Below the pieces are notes generated by a model. The model was not told the origin of the DNA, made no database searches, and worked only from the letters and a program-made list of their open reading frames with translations. Source: Forficula auricularia (lineage: Eukaryota > Arthropoda > Insecta > Dermaptera > Forficulidae). From it: a stretch of 64,000 bases of DNA. Within the stretch, counting starts at the first letter, position 1. Each line of letters starts with the position of its first letter. Location: contig JALMQS010000153.1 of NCBI GenBank assembly GCA_024734495.1, forward strand, positions 8,767,294-8,831,293. The letters run 5' to 3'. Below, one piece after another: positions 30,641-41,164 of this stretch. Both the position numbers and the translations under genes were made by a program.

Positions 30641-31597
30641 AAAAAGGCCATTAAATAAGCTGCACTGTGTGCAGACTTTCTATTTTCTAGCTCACACTCT
30701 TCATTGTCAAAAAATTTTAAATCTCTAAAATTTATGAAGAGCTTAGCTGAGTTTTCAACTTTTCCTTCAATTATTTGTTTGCAGATGATAAGTTTAGCAA
30801 CTTGATCAATTATAAAATGTGAAGAAATGTGTCAGAGCAGGTAAAAGAGAGAGAGAGACTCCATTAACATTTAAGGTGTGAGTTTGTGTAGAAACATGTT
30901 AATATTAATCCTTCTTAAGATTTAATTATGAATTTCTCCCTTGATGAAAATGACGTTGGATTTATAGCGAGGCCACATGCTTGCTTGGAACCCAGGGGCA
31001 CAATTAAACGGCTTCTGGCCTGGCCTGGCAAGTAACGAATGCGGCTCTCTCTCTCTTGAATTAGCTGAGAGCATCTCAACAAATGGTCCATTGTATATCT
31101 TTGTTAGCTAAATTCTCTAAACTAGACAAACTTTTTGACATTGATTGGGAAGTTATCTTGGAAACATTGCCTCGTTTTAAGTTTTAGGCAACGATAAGTC
31201 AGGCCAGGATACGTTTTTCGATTAGAATTTATCCAGTTAAAACTTATAACATGTTTTGGTATCTTAAATTTAATTTTATCTCTGATCTTATTGAGGTTTG
31301 CTGAAAATTGGAAAGTCAGAATGACCATCTTATTTCCATAAAATACCCCAAATGGTTTCGAAAGGTCTGAATTTACTTTGAGAACATCCCTTACACTTTT
31401 GGGAAGAGTAATGGAACAACTTTATTTAAATTAAAATTGATTCTTATACAATTTAAAGAAAAATCTTTACAAATTAAACTTTTTCTGATAATCTACTTAT
31501 ATGAGTGTCCAAAGTTTCAACTTTTCCTTGACAGAAGGCCGAGGGGATTTTTTTAAATATGATAAATCTGAAACTTTAAATTAATAAAAAATTACTT
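30641..31597. other. unassigned region with GC-richer island (30950-31080)
   Basis: Island contains GAGGCCACATGCTTGCTTGG, CTGGCCTGGCCTGGCAAG and a (CT)n run; (GA)n at 30847. No repeat partner seen; the rest is AT-rich. Confidence 0.35.
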
Positions 31598-31797
31598 GAA
31601 GGAGACAATAAAAGAGTGTGTCTTCTATTGGAATTATAAATTTTTAATTTATTTATAACGAGACTATAGTTTCGAGGGCTTTGCCCTCTTCATCAGTCTA
31701 TTACAATTGATCCACAGGAATTAATGTACATGTACACTCTTTTATTGCCTCCTTCAATTTAAAAAAATTCTGCTACTCTCGGCAAAAAACTTTCAAT
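31598..31797 (-). mobile_element. PLE class B terminal unit
   Basis: From GAAGGAGACAATAAAAGAGT through the hammerhead motif to the terminal signature ATTCTGCTACTCTCGGCAAA. The same unit lies at 39842-40066, 42640-43412 and 63085-63275. Confidence 0.75.
31662..31696 (-). ncRNA. hammerhead-like ribozyme, PLE class B
   Basis: Minus strand: CTGATGA, extra A, helix II GAGGGC-AAA-GCCCTC (6 bp), GAAAC-TATA-GTC. Complete core. Confidence 0.8.
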
Positions 31798-31814
31798 TTA
31801 AAAAATAACTTTAT

Positions 31815-32506
31815 ACACTGCGGTGTAAAAAAATCGAGCCACCAATTAAAAACTTTATTAAATAGAAAATGGTTTTTAAAATTTTTAGAATTTAATTTTT
31901 ACCATATAATTTGTTCTATTAACTCTTAAGCTAAAATATTCAATAAATATTGTTGATAATATTTGAATTTTATAAAGAAAATATGTAAAATTAAATTAAG
32001 AGTTACAATTACAAATTCTCATAATTTCTCAATATCAATTTACATTTAAATAAAGTTGTAATAAAAGATCAAATTCCATTTGAAATGTCAATAAAATGAA
32101 TCATTTTGAATTAAACATCATTGATAGAAACATAAAATATACAAAATAGATATTTCTGAAGTTCAAGCAGTTCAAATTGTGAGACTGATTAATCAAGGGC
32201 TAAGTCAACAAACAAGTGGAAAGTACACTTTCAATAAGCCGTTTTTCAATCCAAAAAATAAAATGAAAAAAATATATGGTATAGGTACCTACGAGGGGTG
32301 AGCCACGATTGGAATTAGGTGTACACCGTCTTTGGAATTATGTGTAATTATTTTGGAATTCATTAGATAATGCCCCTTCTTTCTACTTGGAAATGAAAGT
32401 GGGAGTGAAAGTAGGTGTACATGATTATTCATTAGGTCGCGGTTTGCCCCTCTATATACTATTTAATAAAGTTTTTATTGGTGCCTTGATTTTTTTGCAC
32501 CACAGG
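31815..32506. mobile_element. Tc1-like non-autonomous element
   Basis: Inverted ends CTGCGGTGTAAAAAAATCGA and complement (…TTTTTTTGCACCACAG) extend about 45 bp, with TA flanks (31813 / 32507). The interior at 32155-32250 encodes VQAVQIVRLINQGLSQQTSG, resembling the first helix-turn-helix of Tc1 transposases. Most of the gene is missing. Confidence 0.75.
32292..32452. mobile_element. small MITE nested in the Tc1-like element
   Basis: Imperfect ends GAGGGGTGAGCCACGA / GAGGGGCAAACCGCGA (complement of the right end), with GGTGTACA direct/inverted motifs inside; flanked by TA. Weak. Confidence 0.4.
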
Positions 32507-32508
32507 TA

Positions 32509-33604
32509 TTTTAAACAACTGATATACAAAAAGAAGTTAAGGTTATAGAGTAGAAATTCCGAGAAAATAGTTCTAAAGATGAATTTGAAGAAATTGGGGT
32601 TAAATTGGATGAATATGAATAGAATTGAAAAAGAAAAAGGTATATATATTAAAATAGTAAATGGGTTAGATGGCTAATGTTTGGGTATACTTTACGGTTT
32701 ATGATATTGTTTGGATAAAAGCTTTCTTTATTCCTTCGAGCCTATATGGAGCTTAAGTTTCGAATTTCGTAGCTTGGAGACTTATGGTTGTGAAACGCAG
32801 GGAGGGTACATAGGTACATACGTGTGCAGTGACCAATGGATTTTTGCTCAATTTTTGACCAAAATATCCGGTTTTATGTTCTAAATCCGGTGTCAAACTA
32901 TTAAGCGCATCGATTCCTTCCTCCTAGAAGTCACAAAGTGAAATTAACTTTTTTCACCTTGGAGATAGAAGCTCTCAAAGTGTCAGAACCCAGGCAGAGG
33001 CAATCGCAATACTTCACACATTATATGGTATAGACTATAAAGATTATATATGTGAAAGTAAAAATTATCGATTCAAAATCCCAATTTCCAAGCTTAATTT
33101 ATTTGTGGTCAATGTCTTAATAAAAGAAAGTCAAATATCCTGGAATCTTTCATCTATTTTCTTTCTTTGTGGAATCAATAAACCTTAAGGAAAACACTTT
33201 TTATGTTCTAGAACAGTAGGGTGTTGACAAATTATATTTTAAGTTCTTAACGATCGCCGGAAGTCATTAATTATAAAATGTAATTTCAAAACTTTTCACT
33301 CAATTTCAGTAAACTAAATCAAAGACTAATAACAAAGTACGAATAGGTTGGGCCAGGTTAAAGTATTTAATTGGAAACTTGTTTTCAAGTTGCCAATCAG
33401 AAATAACATGTTCAATATTGAAAAGTTAATAACTTCTCCCTTTCTTTAAAGAAAGAATTAGTTAATCTATCAAAAACCAAAACTAACGTTCATTCTATTT
33501 TTTATTTTGTAAAGAATTATATAGATAAAAACAACCTTTAATTAGGCTTTTATTAACTTAAAACGACCGACATACAAAAACAACAAGAACACTGAAATAA
33601 TACA
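32509..33604. other. AT-rich sequence without recognisable feature
   Basis: Contains a short moderately GC stretch (32900-33010); no supported gene or repeat partner. Confidence 0.4.
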
Positions 33605-34130
33605 TAAATCTTTATTCTTCGACCTGCTCAGAGGCATAAGTCCTCTGTGACTACGTCCTCTAAACATCAATACAATCTAACTAGAACACATTAACTACAA
33701 TTAAACAATTAATAAACAATTACAAGAAAAATAAATAGAAATGTATGCTATAACATGACCATAGATAACATGCCATATATTTTCATCAAAAGACGAATGA
33801 AATTGGAATGGTTTCGTAAAATTGAAGGACTTGAACTTTGGAACCATTGGGTAGAAAAAGGGATTAGATACCAATGTGAGAAGGATTTTTAGTAGTAAAA
33901 CTTATGGACTTGAAACTAAAAGAAAATGGCCGTATTACAGCCTGTTTGAAGGAAATTGTTCCGTGATCGACGATCCTCGTGCAATGCACTGTATACCGTT
34001 GTCGTGAGAAAATCAAACCAGGAGCAAACGACGCATTAGCCATCCCGGTATTTGCCATAAGTTGTTAAGGAAACCGGGTCTAAACCTTAACAAGGATGGT
34101 ATGACCTCTCTCTATCTCAGGTAATCTCTG
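33605..34130. repeat. dispersed repeat D, copy 1
   Basis: TTCGACCTGCTCAGAGGCAT, ACGTCCTCTAAACATCAATA, GGAGCAAACGACGCATTAGC, CCTTAACAAGGATGGTAT. The second copy (61755-61783 plus 62692-63010) is split by a LINE. Family unknown. Confidence 0.7.
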
Positions 34131-34330
34131 ATTGTGAGAACTAAATAAAATTTTGTACAACTCTAGGAAATTAGGACGTGACAAAATTTATAATTGATTT
34201 AATCATAGGGGAAAAGGACTATAATCCCAAGTAGTAATAGACAGACTGTTCCACAAATCAATGCCAGATCCTACAAATGAATGCAAACCTACATTAATAT
34301 TTGAATTAGCTAACTTGTAGGAACCAGATC

Positions 34331-34443
34331 TCATCATCATCATCATTGAGTAAGACTGGTTTGACGCAACCACCCGTCTCCACTCAACTCTGTCCCCCGC
34401 CTGCTGTTTGACTTGTCTAAATGTCTCGCATCCCATATCCCCA
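34331..34443 (-). mobile_element. LINE-alpha 3' tail fragment
   Basis: CAT-repeat tail, AAGACTGGTTTGACGCAACC and CAACTCTGTCCCCCGCCTGC match the 3' end of LINE-alpha; only about 110 bp. Confidence 0.75.
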
Positions 34444-34529
34444 ATAATTAAAAGTGATAAGTGAAAATATTATGACTATTCTAAGCCGATTCATATTATC
34501 TCGGAAGATAGGCTAAAATAGCCTGCAAT

Positions 34530-34690
34530 AATTGCTCTCGAGGGTATATAAGAGGGGGGAAGGATAGGGAAAGTAAGCGGTGAAAATAAGGGGGGGGGTA
34601 GGGCCAGTGGTGAAAAAATAGGGGAGGTGATAGGGAGAGTGCCGAGGAGTATATAAGGGGGGAGGTGACAGGGAGAGTAGGCAGTATGTA
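34530..34690 (+). repeat. G-rich minisatellite-like array
   Basis: Irregular GGGGGAAGGATAGGGA / GGTGATAGGGAGAGT units with two GTATATAAG TATA-like blocks. Open frames across it are repeat translations. Confidence 0.65.
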
Positions 34691-34790
34691 TCAGCCAGTC
34701 TCAGATGAAACATCGACTGGGAATATGGCCTCTCCACCTTCATCCACCCTCTCAGCTGACTCCATCCCTCACTAATAAACAACCCTTCAT

Positions 34791-35172
34791 CTTTTATATT
34801 AATTATATGAAAATCGTGTGTTTGTAGTGAAAGTGAATATATTTTGAGATCGTCTTTCTCTAGTAGTATAATAATTTAACAATAAATACAATGGCTAAGT
34901 GGATATTTTTGTCTAAATTAAATGGTTGTTGAGATAAAAATTCGCACAAATTATTATGAAAAATAATTTAGAGATTTCAAATATGATTCCATTCGAAGAT
35001 TACACATTGCATTTTTGAAATTAATTTGAGATCGTGAATAAAATATTAATATCAGGGTAACGGGTAGCTGTGTACTCCTTTGCTATTATAGAGTAAGAAG
35101 TACATACCTACTTCAGGGCCTGGCCTCCCTGCTCTCGTGAGCTCATAATTATTTTATTAAGAGAATCATGTC
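34791..35172. other. AT-rich spacer
   Basis: Nothing recognised. Confidence 0.35.
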
Positions 35173-35312
35173 TTTAATCCTTAATCCTAACCAACTGAAT
35201 CCGTGTTTTCACAAATCCTTATTAATCGAAATGTTTCGCGAGTATATTTATTCTTGTACACCAGTGTTAGTGTGTTTCTGTGGGGTCCCATTATTGCAGG
35301 TCCAGGCATGAG
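35173..35312 (+). repeat. direct repeat, copy 1
   Basis: CTTTAATCCTTAATCCTAAC…TTTCGCGAGTATATTTATTC…GGGGTCCCATTATTGCAGGT. The partner lies 375 bp downstream. Confidence 0.75.
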
Positions 35313-35550
35313 AAGTTGGTTGATAGAGTAAGATATCTTTATAATACTCTATTCTTATAATTAAATAAATAAAAAATACCTACTCTGAAATTTTCAACTT
35401 AATTTTTTTGATTATTTCACAAAAATAATTTTATTACGAAAATTTATATAAAAAACAAATTTAAATTCACTAATATATCGACGGGTAAAATGCTATTTGA
35501 CTGAAGCGCCATTTTGAAAACTTTTCAGAAGAGCGATTTAAATTAATTAA

Positions 35551-35690
35551 TCCTTAATCCTAGCCAACGTAATCCGCGTGTTTTCAGAAATCCTTATTCC
35601 TTCGAAATCGAAATATTTCGCGAGTATATTTATTCTTGTGCACCAGTGTTAGTGTGTTCCTGTGGGGTCCCATTATTGCAGGTCCGGTTT
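35551..35690 (+). repeat. direct repeat, copy 2
   Basis: AATCCTTAATCCTAGCCAAC…TTTCGCGAGTATATTTATTC…GGGGTCCCATTATTGCAGGT; about 88-90% identical by eye to copy 1. Confidence 0.75.
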
Positions 35691-35794
35691 AAAAAAAAAA
35701 AAATCATTCCTCGTAAATTATTACTCAAGCAGATTTACAACTGGCAGTCAAAGAAACTATGCCAAATGTGCATGTTCATGTACATTGCATTCAT

Positions 35795-36170
35795 CATCAT
35801 TGAGTATACAGTCCTAAGTCTGGTTTGACGGAACAACCCGCCTCCACTCGGCACCGTCTCCCGCCAGCTGTTTGACCTCAAGGTTCTTCTTTCCCCGATT
35901 CTTCCAAGAACTTCATTTGTAATTTTATTTATCCATTTGATATTCATCATTCTTCTGTGGCACCACATTTCGAAAGCCCCTAATCTCTTTTTCTCCGCTT
36001 CTCTAATTGTCCAGGTTTCACGCCCGTACATATGCTCCATATATATGTCTTCAATAGCATCTTCCTGTTTTCTAAGCTGATTGAGGAGGAACATATCTGT
36101 TTTTGTTTTGAATTAAATCCCAGTTTTGGTTGGGTGATTCTTGATTTAATTTCGTTTCCGCTCCTCCAGA
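35795..36170 (-). pseudogene. LINE-alpha copy 4, decayed RT C-terminus
   Basis: The minus-strand frame contains YGRETWTIREAEKKRLGAFE and MWCHRRMMNIKWINKITNE. The Cys of YGCETW is replaced and a stretch between GERRTLRS and the 3' end is deleted, so it is older than the copies at 3736 and 14483. Confidence 0.8.
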
Positions 36171-37159
36171 TATATTTAAATTAGTTCCATTCTTCCCTAA
36201 ATCCTTATAATCTAAATAACTGAATCATCCTTATAACAAAACCCACAGCTGGTTCCAACATCTAGGTATACTTCTAGTTCCTTCCAACCCTGGATTGACT
36301 ACCCCTTACAACCTATCTAAAAAAATAATTATTTTAAAAATAAACAAAATATTTACCTTAGCAACGCAGAGATTTCCTTATTCCAGCCTAATTTCAAAAC
36401 CAACCCTTGCTTTCCCTATATCTAAATGGAAAGAAGAGTTAACAAATCCCTCTCCCCAAAAGAGACAAAAAAGAACTAATAAAAAAACCTACCTAAAAGC
36501 TTTAAATTCGTAAGACAGCTTTTTGTTTACAAAGAGAACTAACTAAGAAAATTTCAATAATAGGCGAATAAATAAACAAACAGCGCATATATGATTAACT
36601 ACATAGTAATTAATTTTAATTATTACATTTATTTATTAATAATGAAAAAGAAAATTAATTTAATGAATGTTTAATCAGAGGGTTGTATCTTGTTGGAAAA
36701 CAAATAGGCTCTTATTTTGAATGAAAAGAATATATTATATTTCAATTGCTTTTGATATATTTGTTTGTTTTTGAATAGTTTCTGATATCAATACAACCAA
36801 TATATATATACATATATTAGCTGTTTTCATTGATGAAACCTATCGTTTATTCTGAATGGAGAATTAATAATGTTGGATTTCGCTTGGCTAGATTCCGAGG
36901 GGGTTGGATACTCGATGCTTTTCAAAACGAGACAAAGGCCAACTTGGAAGAATGGTTTTCGAACTTTTCAATACAAATATATATCGTAAATTCACCCTCA
37001 TTTATTAGGTTTATTACAATTATGTATAAAATCTATTTAAATATATAATTTTTCTTACCTGAAATACACATTTTAATGCTAAAAATTAATTTCTCATTGT
37101 GTATATAGTAGACTTTGGAATTATAAATTCTAAATGAAATTTGCAGCTCGCTTTTTAGA
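36171..37159. other. AT-rich sequence without recognisable feature
   Basis: Short open frames (72 codons at 36295 and 36830) have no recognised domain. Confidence 0.4.
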
Positions 37160-38195
37160 TTTATATGTTGCAGTAAAAATCCGTTTATTAGTAAGAACTG
37201 GCTCTTCTCAGTTGAAACGCGTTTCACTGAATACCTTTGTTAGGGTTTCGAATATTTTCACTGACAGGGGCTCATATGGTTAAAAATCCCCCAAATTTCA
37301 AGTCTCTATATCAATGTTAACATAGTTCTACACACCGATTAAGTTTCCAATCTAAATAACATGGGGTTTTTGGCATTGAACGATCAATTTTCTATTCCGG
37401 CCAAAGTAATGGTTCAAAAAATTTGAAGCTTTGTAGACTTTATCCTTATAATAGTAGCTATGTCACAGAATTTTTAGAGATTTTTAGGTATTATAATTTT
37501 GGAGTCTTTAACTTACTAAATACTAAGTTATAGAAGTATTTTAGTAACTTTATTTTAGTAACTCCTAAATGGTAATAGCTAAAAATGTGTAAAAATTCTG
37601 AAGGATAGCTACTATTATACGAATAAAGTCTACATTACTTTGGCCGGAATAAAAAATTGATCGTTCAATGCCAAAAACTTCATGTTATTTAGATGAGAAA
37701 CTTACTGATGACTATGTTAAAATTGATATAGAGACTTGAAACTTTGGGGATATATTTTTTTTTATTTATTTCTAACCATGTGAGCCCCTGTCAGTGAAAA
37801 TATTCGAAAATATCCAAAATAAGGAGGACCCTAACCTTTGTGGGAACTAGAGTTTACTGATGTTGGTTGAGTTTGGTTCAAATGTCTAGAACCATCATTT
37901 TTGACCTTCTGCCTCATTCTGGGTGTTTATTTTCAAAAATTTTTAAACGAAAATGTCAAAAATTACATCCTCTACAACTTTACTTCTTATTTTTAACATT
38001 TTCGTTTAAAATTTTTTGAAAATAAACACCCAAAATGAGGCGGAAGGTCAAAAATGAAGATTCTAGACATTTGAAGCAAACTTAAACAACATCAATAAAT
38101 TCTAGTTGCCATATAGGTATTCAGTTAAAAGCGTTTTAACTAGTAAGAACCCGTTCTTATTAAAAAACGGGTTTTCACTGCAACATTTACAATAC
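37160..38195. repeat. compound palindrome (nested foldback elements)
   Basis: Outer inverted arms (TGTTGCAGTAAAAATCCG… at 37165; complement near 38170-38190) share ACTGAATACC ends. Between them lie two separate palindromes: 37255-37805 (GGGGCTCATATGGTTA… / …AACCATGTGAGCCCCTGTCA; centre about 37530) and 37840-38105 (GGTGTTTATTTTCAAAAATT / complement; centre about 37975). No coding potential. Confidence 0.8.
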
Positions 38196-38500
38196 ATAGG
38201 TATATATATTAATATCCAAAAATCAATATATACTCTAATTAAAAATGGAAATAATAAAAAAAAAGAAAAAAAAAAGAAAATCCTTTTATGAATTCATTTA
38301 TATTTTCATTGATCCTCGAACCATTTTGCAGCCCAATTATAGGTATAATAAAAAAAGAAAATTATTATATTTTAATTAAGTGATATAGGTTTTATTAAGG
38401 TACAATATTAGTATTTATAATATTAGCCAAATTGTCTCATTTTCGGCAGAGAATGGCCTGTTCAGTATTAAACGATTATGGCAATCTTGCTTATGGTAGT
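38196..38500. other. AT-rich spacer
   Basis: A-rich low-complexity tract at 38257-38280; nothing else recognised. Confidence 0.35.
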
Positions 38501-38529
38501 ACAGTTCGATTTTATTAGAAAAACTATAT

Positions 38530-38725
38530 TCGACGTCCCCCGGAACCCAACTCACTAGAATTTTCATTTTTTCCCCACCCTCCCTCATATTGGGCAGTTA
38601 GTTTTCGCATTTCCACAGATTATATATTCAAAATTTGGTTCAGGTTGGTCCAAAGGGCTAGAATTTTGATTTTTTAATCCTCGTCCCATTTGTTCTGTCT
38701 GGGCTTTCTGGCTTCAAAATTTCTG
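38530..38725 (-). repeat. TIR repeat family A, decayed fragment
   Basis: GGCAGTTAGTTTTCGCATTT and ATTCAAAATTTGGTTCAGGT correspond to family A copy 4 around 18537-18610. Confidence 0.55.
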
Positions 38726-38910
38726 GTTAAGAAATGAAGAAAATATTTATTTATTTCCTAAGAATTTTTCTTGCTTGGTGTGTACTGAATATATTAATTT
38801 TTTATTGTTAAAGGATAAACAAATTGAATTGCTTCTTTCCAGTAATCCATTTTATTATTCAAATGGTTAATCCAAATATTTCGAGAGCGCTTTCGGCATC
38901 TCTTCTCTAT

Positions 38911-39234
38911 AAAATATCTTGCAATGATTGTAATAAAATCTATATAGGCACAACAGCTAAACCTATGGAAAAAAGATTATATGAGCACAAAAGATCTGTG
39001 CTTAAAAAAGAGAACAACAACCAAACAGCATTAGCACAACATGCGCGGACTGAGGGTCATAATTTTGATTTTGAGAATTTTAGTATAATTGACTATGAAA
39101 GAAATAAAACAAAACGTTTTTTCAAGGAATCGTGTTTCATCCAACAAAGCCTGAAAAACACAGTAAATTACAAGGTAGACACGGGTTTTTTAATGAGGGA
39201 GTACAAAATTTTAATAGAATTGACAAAAAAATAA
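38911..39234 (+). pseudogene. PLE GIY-YIG endonuclease domain fragment
   Basis: The frame opens at 38824, but the first ~30 codons come from the inverted terminus, so I place the element's own coding part from about 38911. It encodes YKISCNDCNKIYIGTTAKP (C-x-x-C plus the KIYIG form of GIY-YIG), MEKRLYEHKRSV (conserved R and EH), ALAQHARTEGHNFDF and a C-terminal NYKVDTGF block; stop at 39232-39234. PLE proteins fuse an RT to this endonuclease; the RT is missing. No internal frameshift over 105 codons. Confidence 0.85.
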
Positions 39235-39611
39235 ACATTTATGCTTTTTATTAATTAATTCCGCGTGTCAAAAACGTAGACAATATTGTGGTCGTTGACC
39301 TTCCCTTGACTGGTCATTAACTGGTTCATATTAAATTTAAACCAGCTCGAGTAATGATTATTTTTTGATTTTTTAAATTTCATTCGGACTTCATTGTGAA
39401 TAGATGTAAAGAATTGTATATACTCGTATGTTATTTCAGTTTGAATTTGAATTTGTATATATATGTGTGTGGTGTTTAATCAAGCTTTTATCAATGTTCT
39501 GTACAAACTGATGTGGTCGGCACATTGGTGGGGGAGTGGGTGAGTACCTTTTGACATCTGTAATTAATAATAACTCACTGACTTGCCTATTGTGTGGTCC
39601 CACAGTTTCCA

Positions 39612-39650
39612 CTGAGGAAGAGATGCCGAAAGCGCTCTCGAAATATTTGG
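39612..39650 (+). ncRNA. hammerhead-like motif, PLE class D
   Basis: CTGAGGA, extra A, helix II GAGA…TCTC around a GC-rich loop (TGCCGAAAGCGC), GAAATATTTGG. N7 is G, allowed by CUGANGA. Confidence 0.65.
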
Positions 39651-39841
39651 ATTAACCATTTGAATAATAAAATAAATTACTGGAAAGAAGCAATTCAATT
39701 TATTTATCCTTTAACAATGAAAAATTTATTTTTTTATTTATTATTTATTTATTTTTGTATACATTTTTAAAGATTTTTCTCTGGTGACACATCATAAAAG
39801 CTTAAAGCCAACTGGACTCCGTTTAGGTTTTAAAATAATAT

Positions 39842-40066
39842 TGAAGGAGATAATAAAAGAGTGTGCTTGCTGCTAGAATTATAAATTTTTAATTTATTTA
39901 TGAGACTATAGTTTCGAGAGCTTTTTCCTCTTCAACAGTCTATTACAATTGATTCACAGAAATTAATGTATGTAAGTGAGATTTACACGAGGTCTGGACA
40001 CACTCTTTTATTGTCTCCTTAAAAATATAAAAATTCTGCTACTCTCGGCAAAAAGAAACTTTCACT
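39842..40066 (-). mobile_element. PLE class B terminal unit, degenerate
   Basis: GAAGGAGATAATAAAAGAGT to ATTCTGCTACTCTCGGCAAA; hammerhead remnant at 39904-39938 has the core CTGTTGA (A6 changed) and a shortened helix II. Confidence 0.7.
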
Positions 40067-40079
40067 TTAATATAATATA

Positions 40080-40261
40080 CCAGCTGCGAAGCCTGCATTC
40101 GATGGGCATCTTGCTGGACTCTGTAGTGGACTTATAAATAATAATTTAAATTAATTTCCTAATTTTAATCAATTTTATTTGTCATGATTTATTAGTGGGT
40201 TTTAAAATTAAAAAAAAATCACGTCGTCGTCGTCGCGCAAGCCGATTATAATAAGTATAGA
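40080..40261 (-). mobile_element. 182-bp non-autonomous Helitron
   Basis: Minus strand starts TCTATACTTATTATAATCGG (preceded by A) and ends GCAGGCTTCGCAGCTGG followed by T. The CTGG terminus fits CTRR. The 5' end shares ATAATCGGCTTGCG-type sequence with 28193. Confidence 0.72.
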
Positions 40262-40769
40262 TAGATTTCGATGGTCTCTTATTGATATTTAATACGGTGA
40301 TCCTTATTTACTTTTGATCACCCCCCCCCCCCCCCCCCCCAGGAATGATTCCATTCAATTTATATATCAAATATAGAAATCGGACAAAAAATAATATAAA
40401 TATTGTAATATTGGAACTGAGAAAAGAAACAAAAGTAATAAATGAAAATTCTGAAAAAGCATGAAAGCCAATTCAATTAAAAAAATACTGAGAAAATTGC
40501 GAAAAAAGACAAGAGTTGAAGTCTCTGGTGGGTTGGCTTATTCCGAAATTAGCGGTTTTTATTGGCCTTGGGAGTGGGGCGCCCAGATGATATGTTCTCC
40601 CAGGGGTCTGCGTGTCAGGTTGTCATGTCGCCCGCCTCCCTGGCAGCCTAAGCTGAATGCCTGCCTTATCGGACAGCAAATGACAAGCCAGCGCTGGAGA
40701 AATTCCCTCAAACTTGGTCTCCAACTTCGAGACGGGAATATTAAATTAAACGTTATAATTTTTATAAAA
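40262..40769. other. poly-C tract and GC-richer island
   Basis: A run of 20 C (40321-40340), then an island (40520-40740: GAGTGGGGCGCCCAGATGAT, CCGCCTCCCTGGCAGCC) with 124 open codons but no recognised domain or repeat partner. Confidence 0.35.
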
Positions 40770-41158
40770 AAAAAACCGACTTCAAAAAAATTAAATGCAA
40801 CAAATAAAATAATAAGAACTCAAAAATCAAATTAAATGCACTAAAAGATATAAAATAATTATCTTATTTAGTTACAACTAAACGACGAAATATTAACATG
40901 AAATCACTTTTGAAGTCGGTGCCAAACATACATTTTATGAATTGAACTCTCATTCTCTTAATTCGTACGATTGACAGGTAAGCTCGCTTACATAGTTTGT
41001 TTGGCACCGACTTCAAAAAGTGATTTCATGTAATAATTTCATCGTTTAGTTGTAACTAAATTGAATAATTATTTTATACCTTTTAGTGTATTTTATTTTA
41101 TTTTTTAGTCCATATTATTTTATTTGTTGCATTTAATTTTTTTGAAGTCTGTTTTATT
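40770..41158. mobile_element. foldback element FB, copy 4
   Basis: Arms as in copies 1-3; the loop is unrelated in its middle (TCTCATTCTCTTAATTCGTA). Supports arms being conserved while loops vary. Confidence 0.8.
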
Positions 41159-41164
41159 TATTTT

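Larger units (their letters stand above)
38797..39728 (+). mobile_element. PLE class D with inverted termini
   Basis: Ends are ~110-bp inverted repeats (TTAAAGGATAAACAAATTGA…/…TTTATTTATCCTTTAACAAT) around a GIY-YIG coding remnant and a 3' UTR with a hammerhead-like motif (39612-39650). The inverted left copy stops inside the ribozyme core, at the junction with the coding region. Typical of 5'-truncated PLE insertions. Confidence 0.85.

Noticed and set aside
34549..34660. TATA-box promoters (GTATATAAG twice)
   Set aside because: They lie within a repetitive G-rich array, with no coding region or other promoter evidence nearby.
40461..40835. 124-codon open frame as a host gene
   Set aside because: It runs from AT-rich DNA through the GC island into foldback copy 4, and no domain is recognisable.
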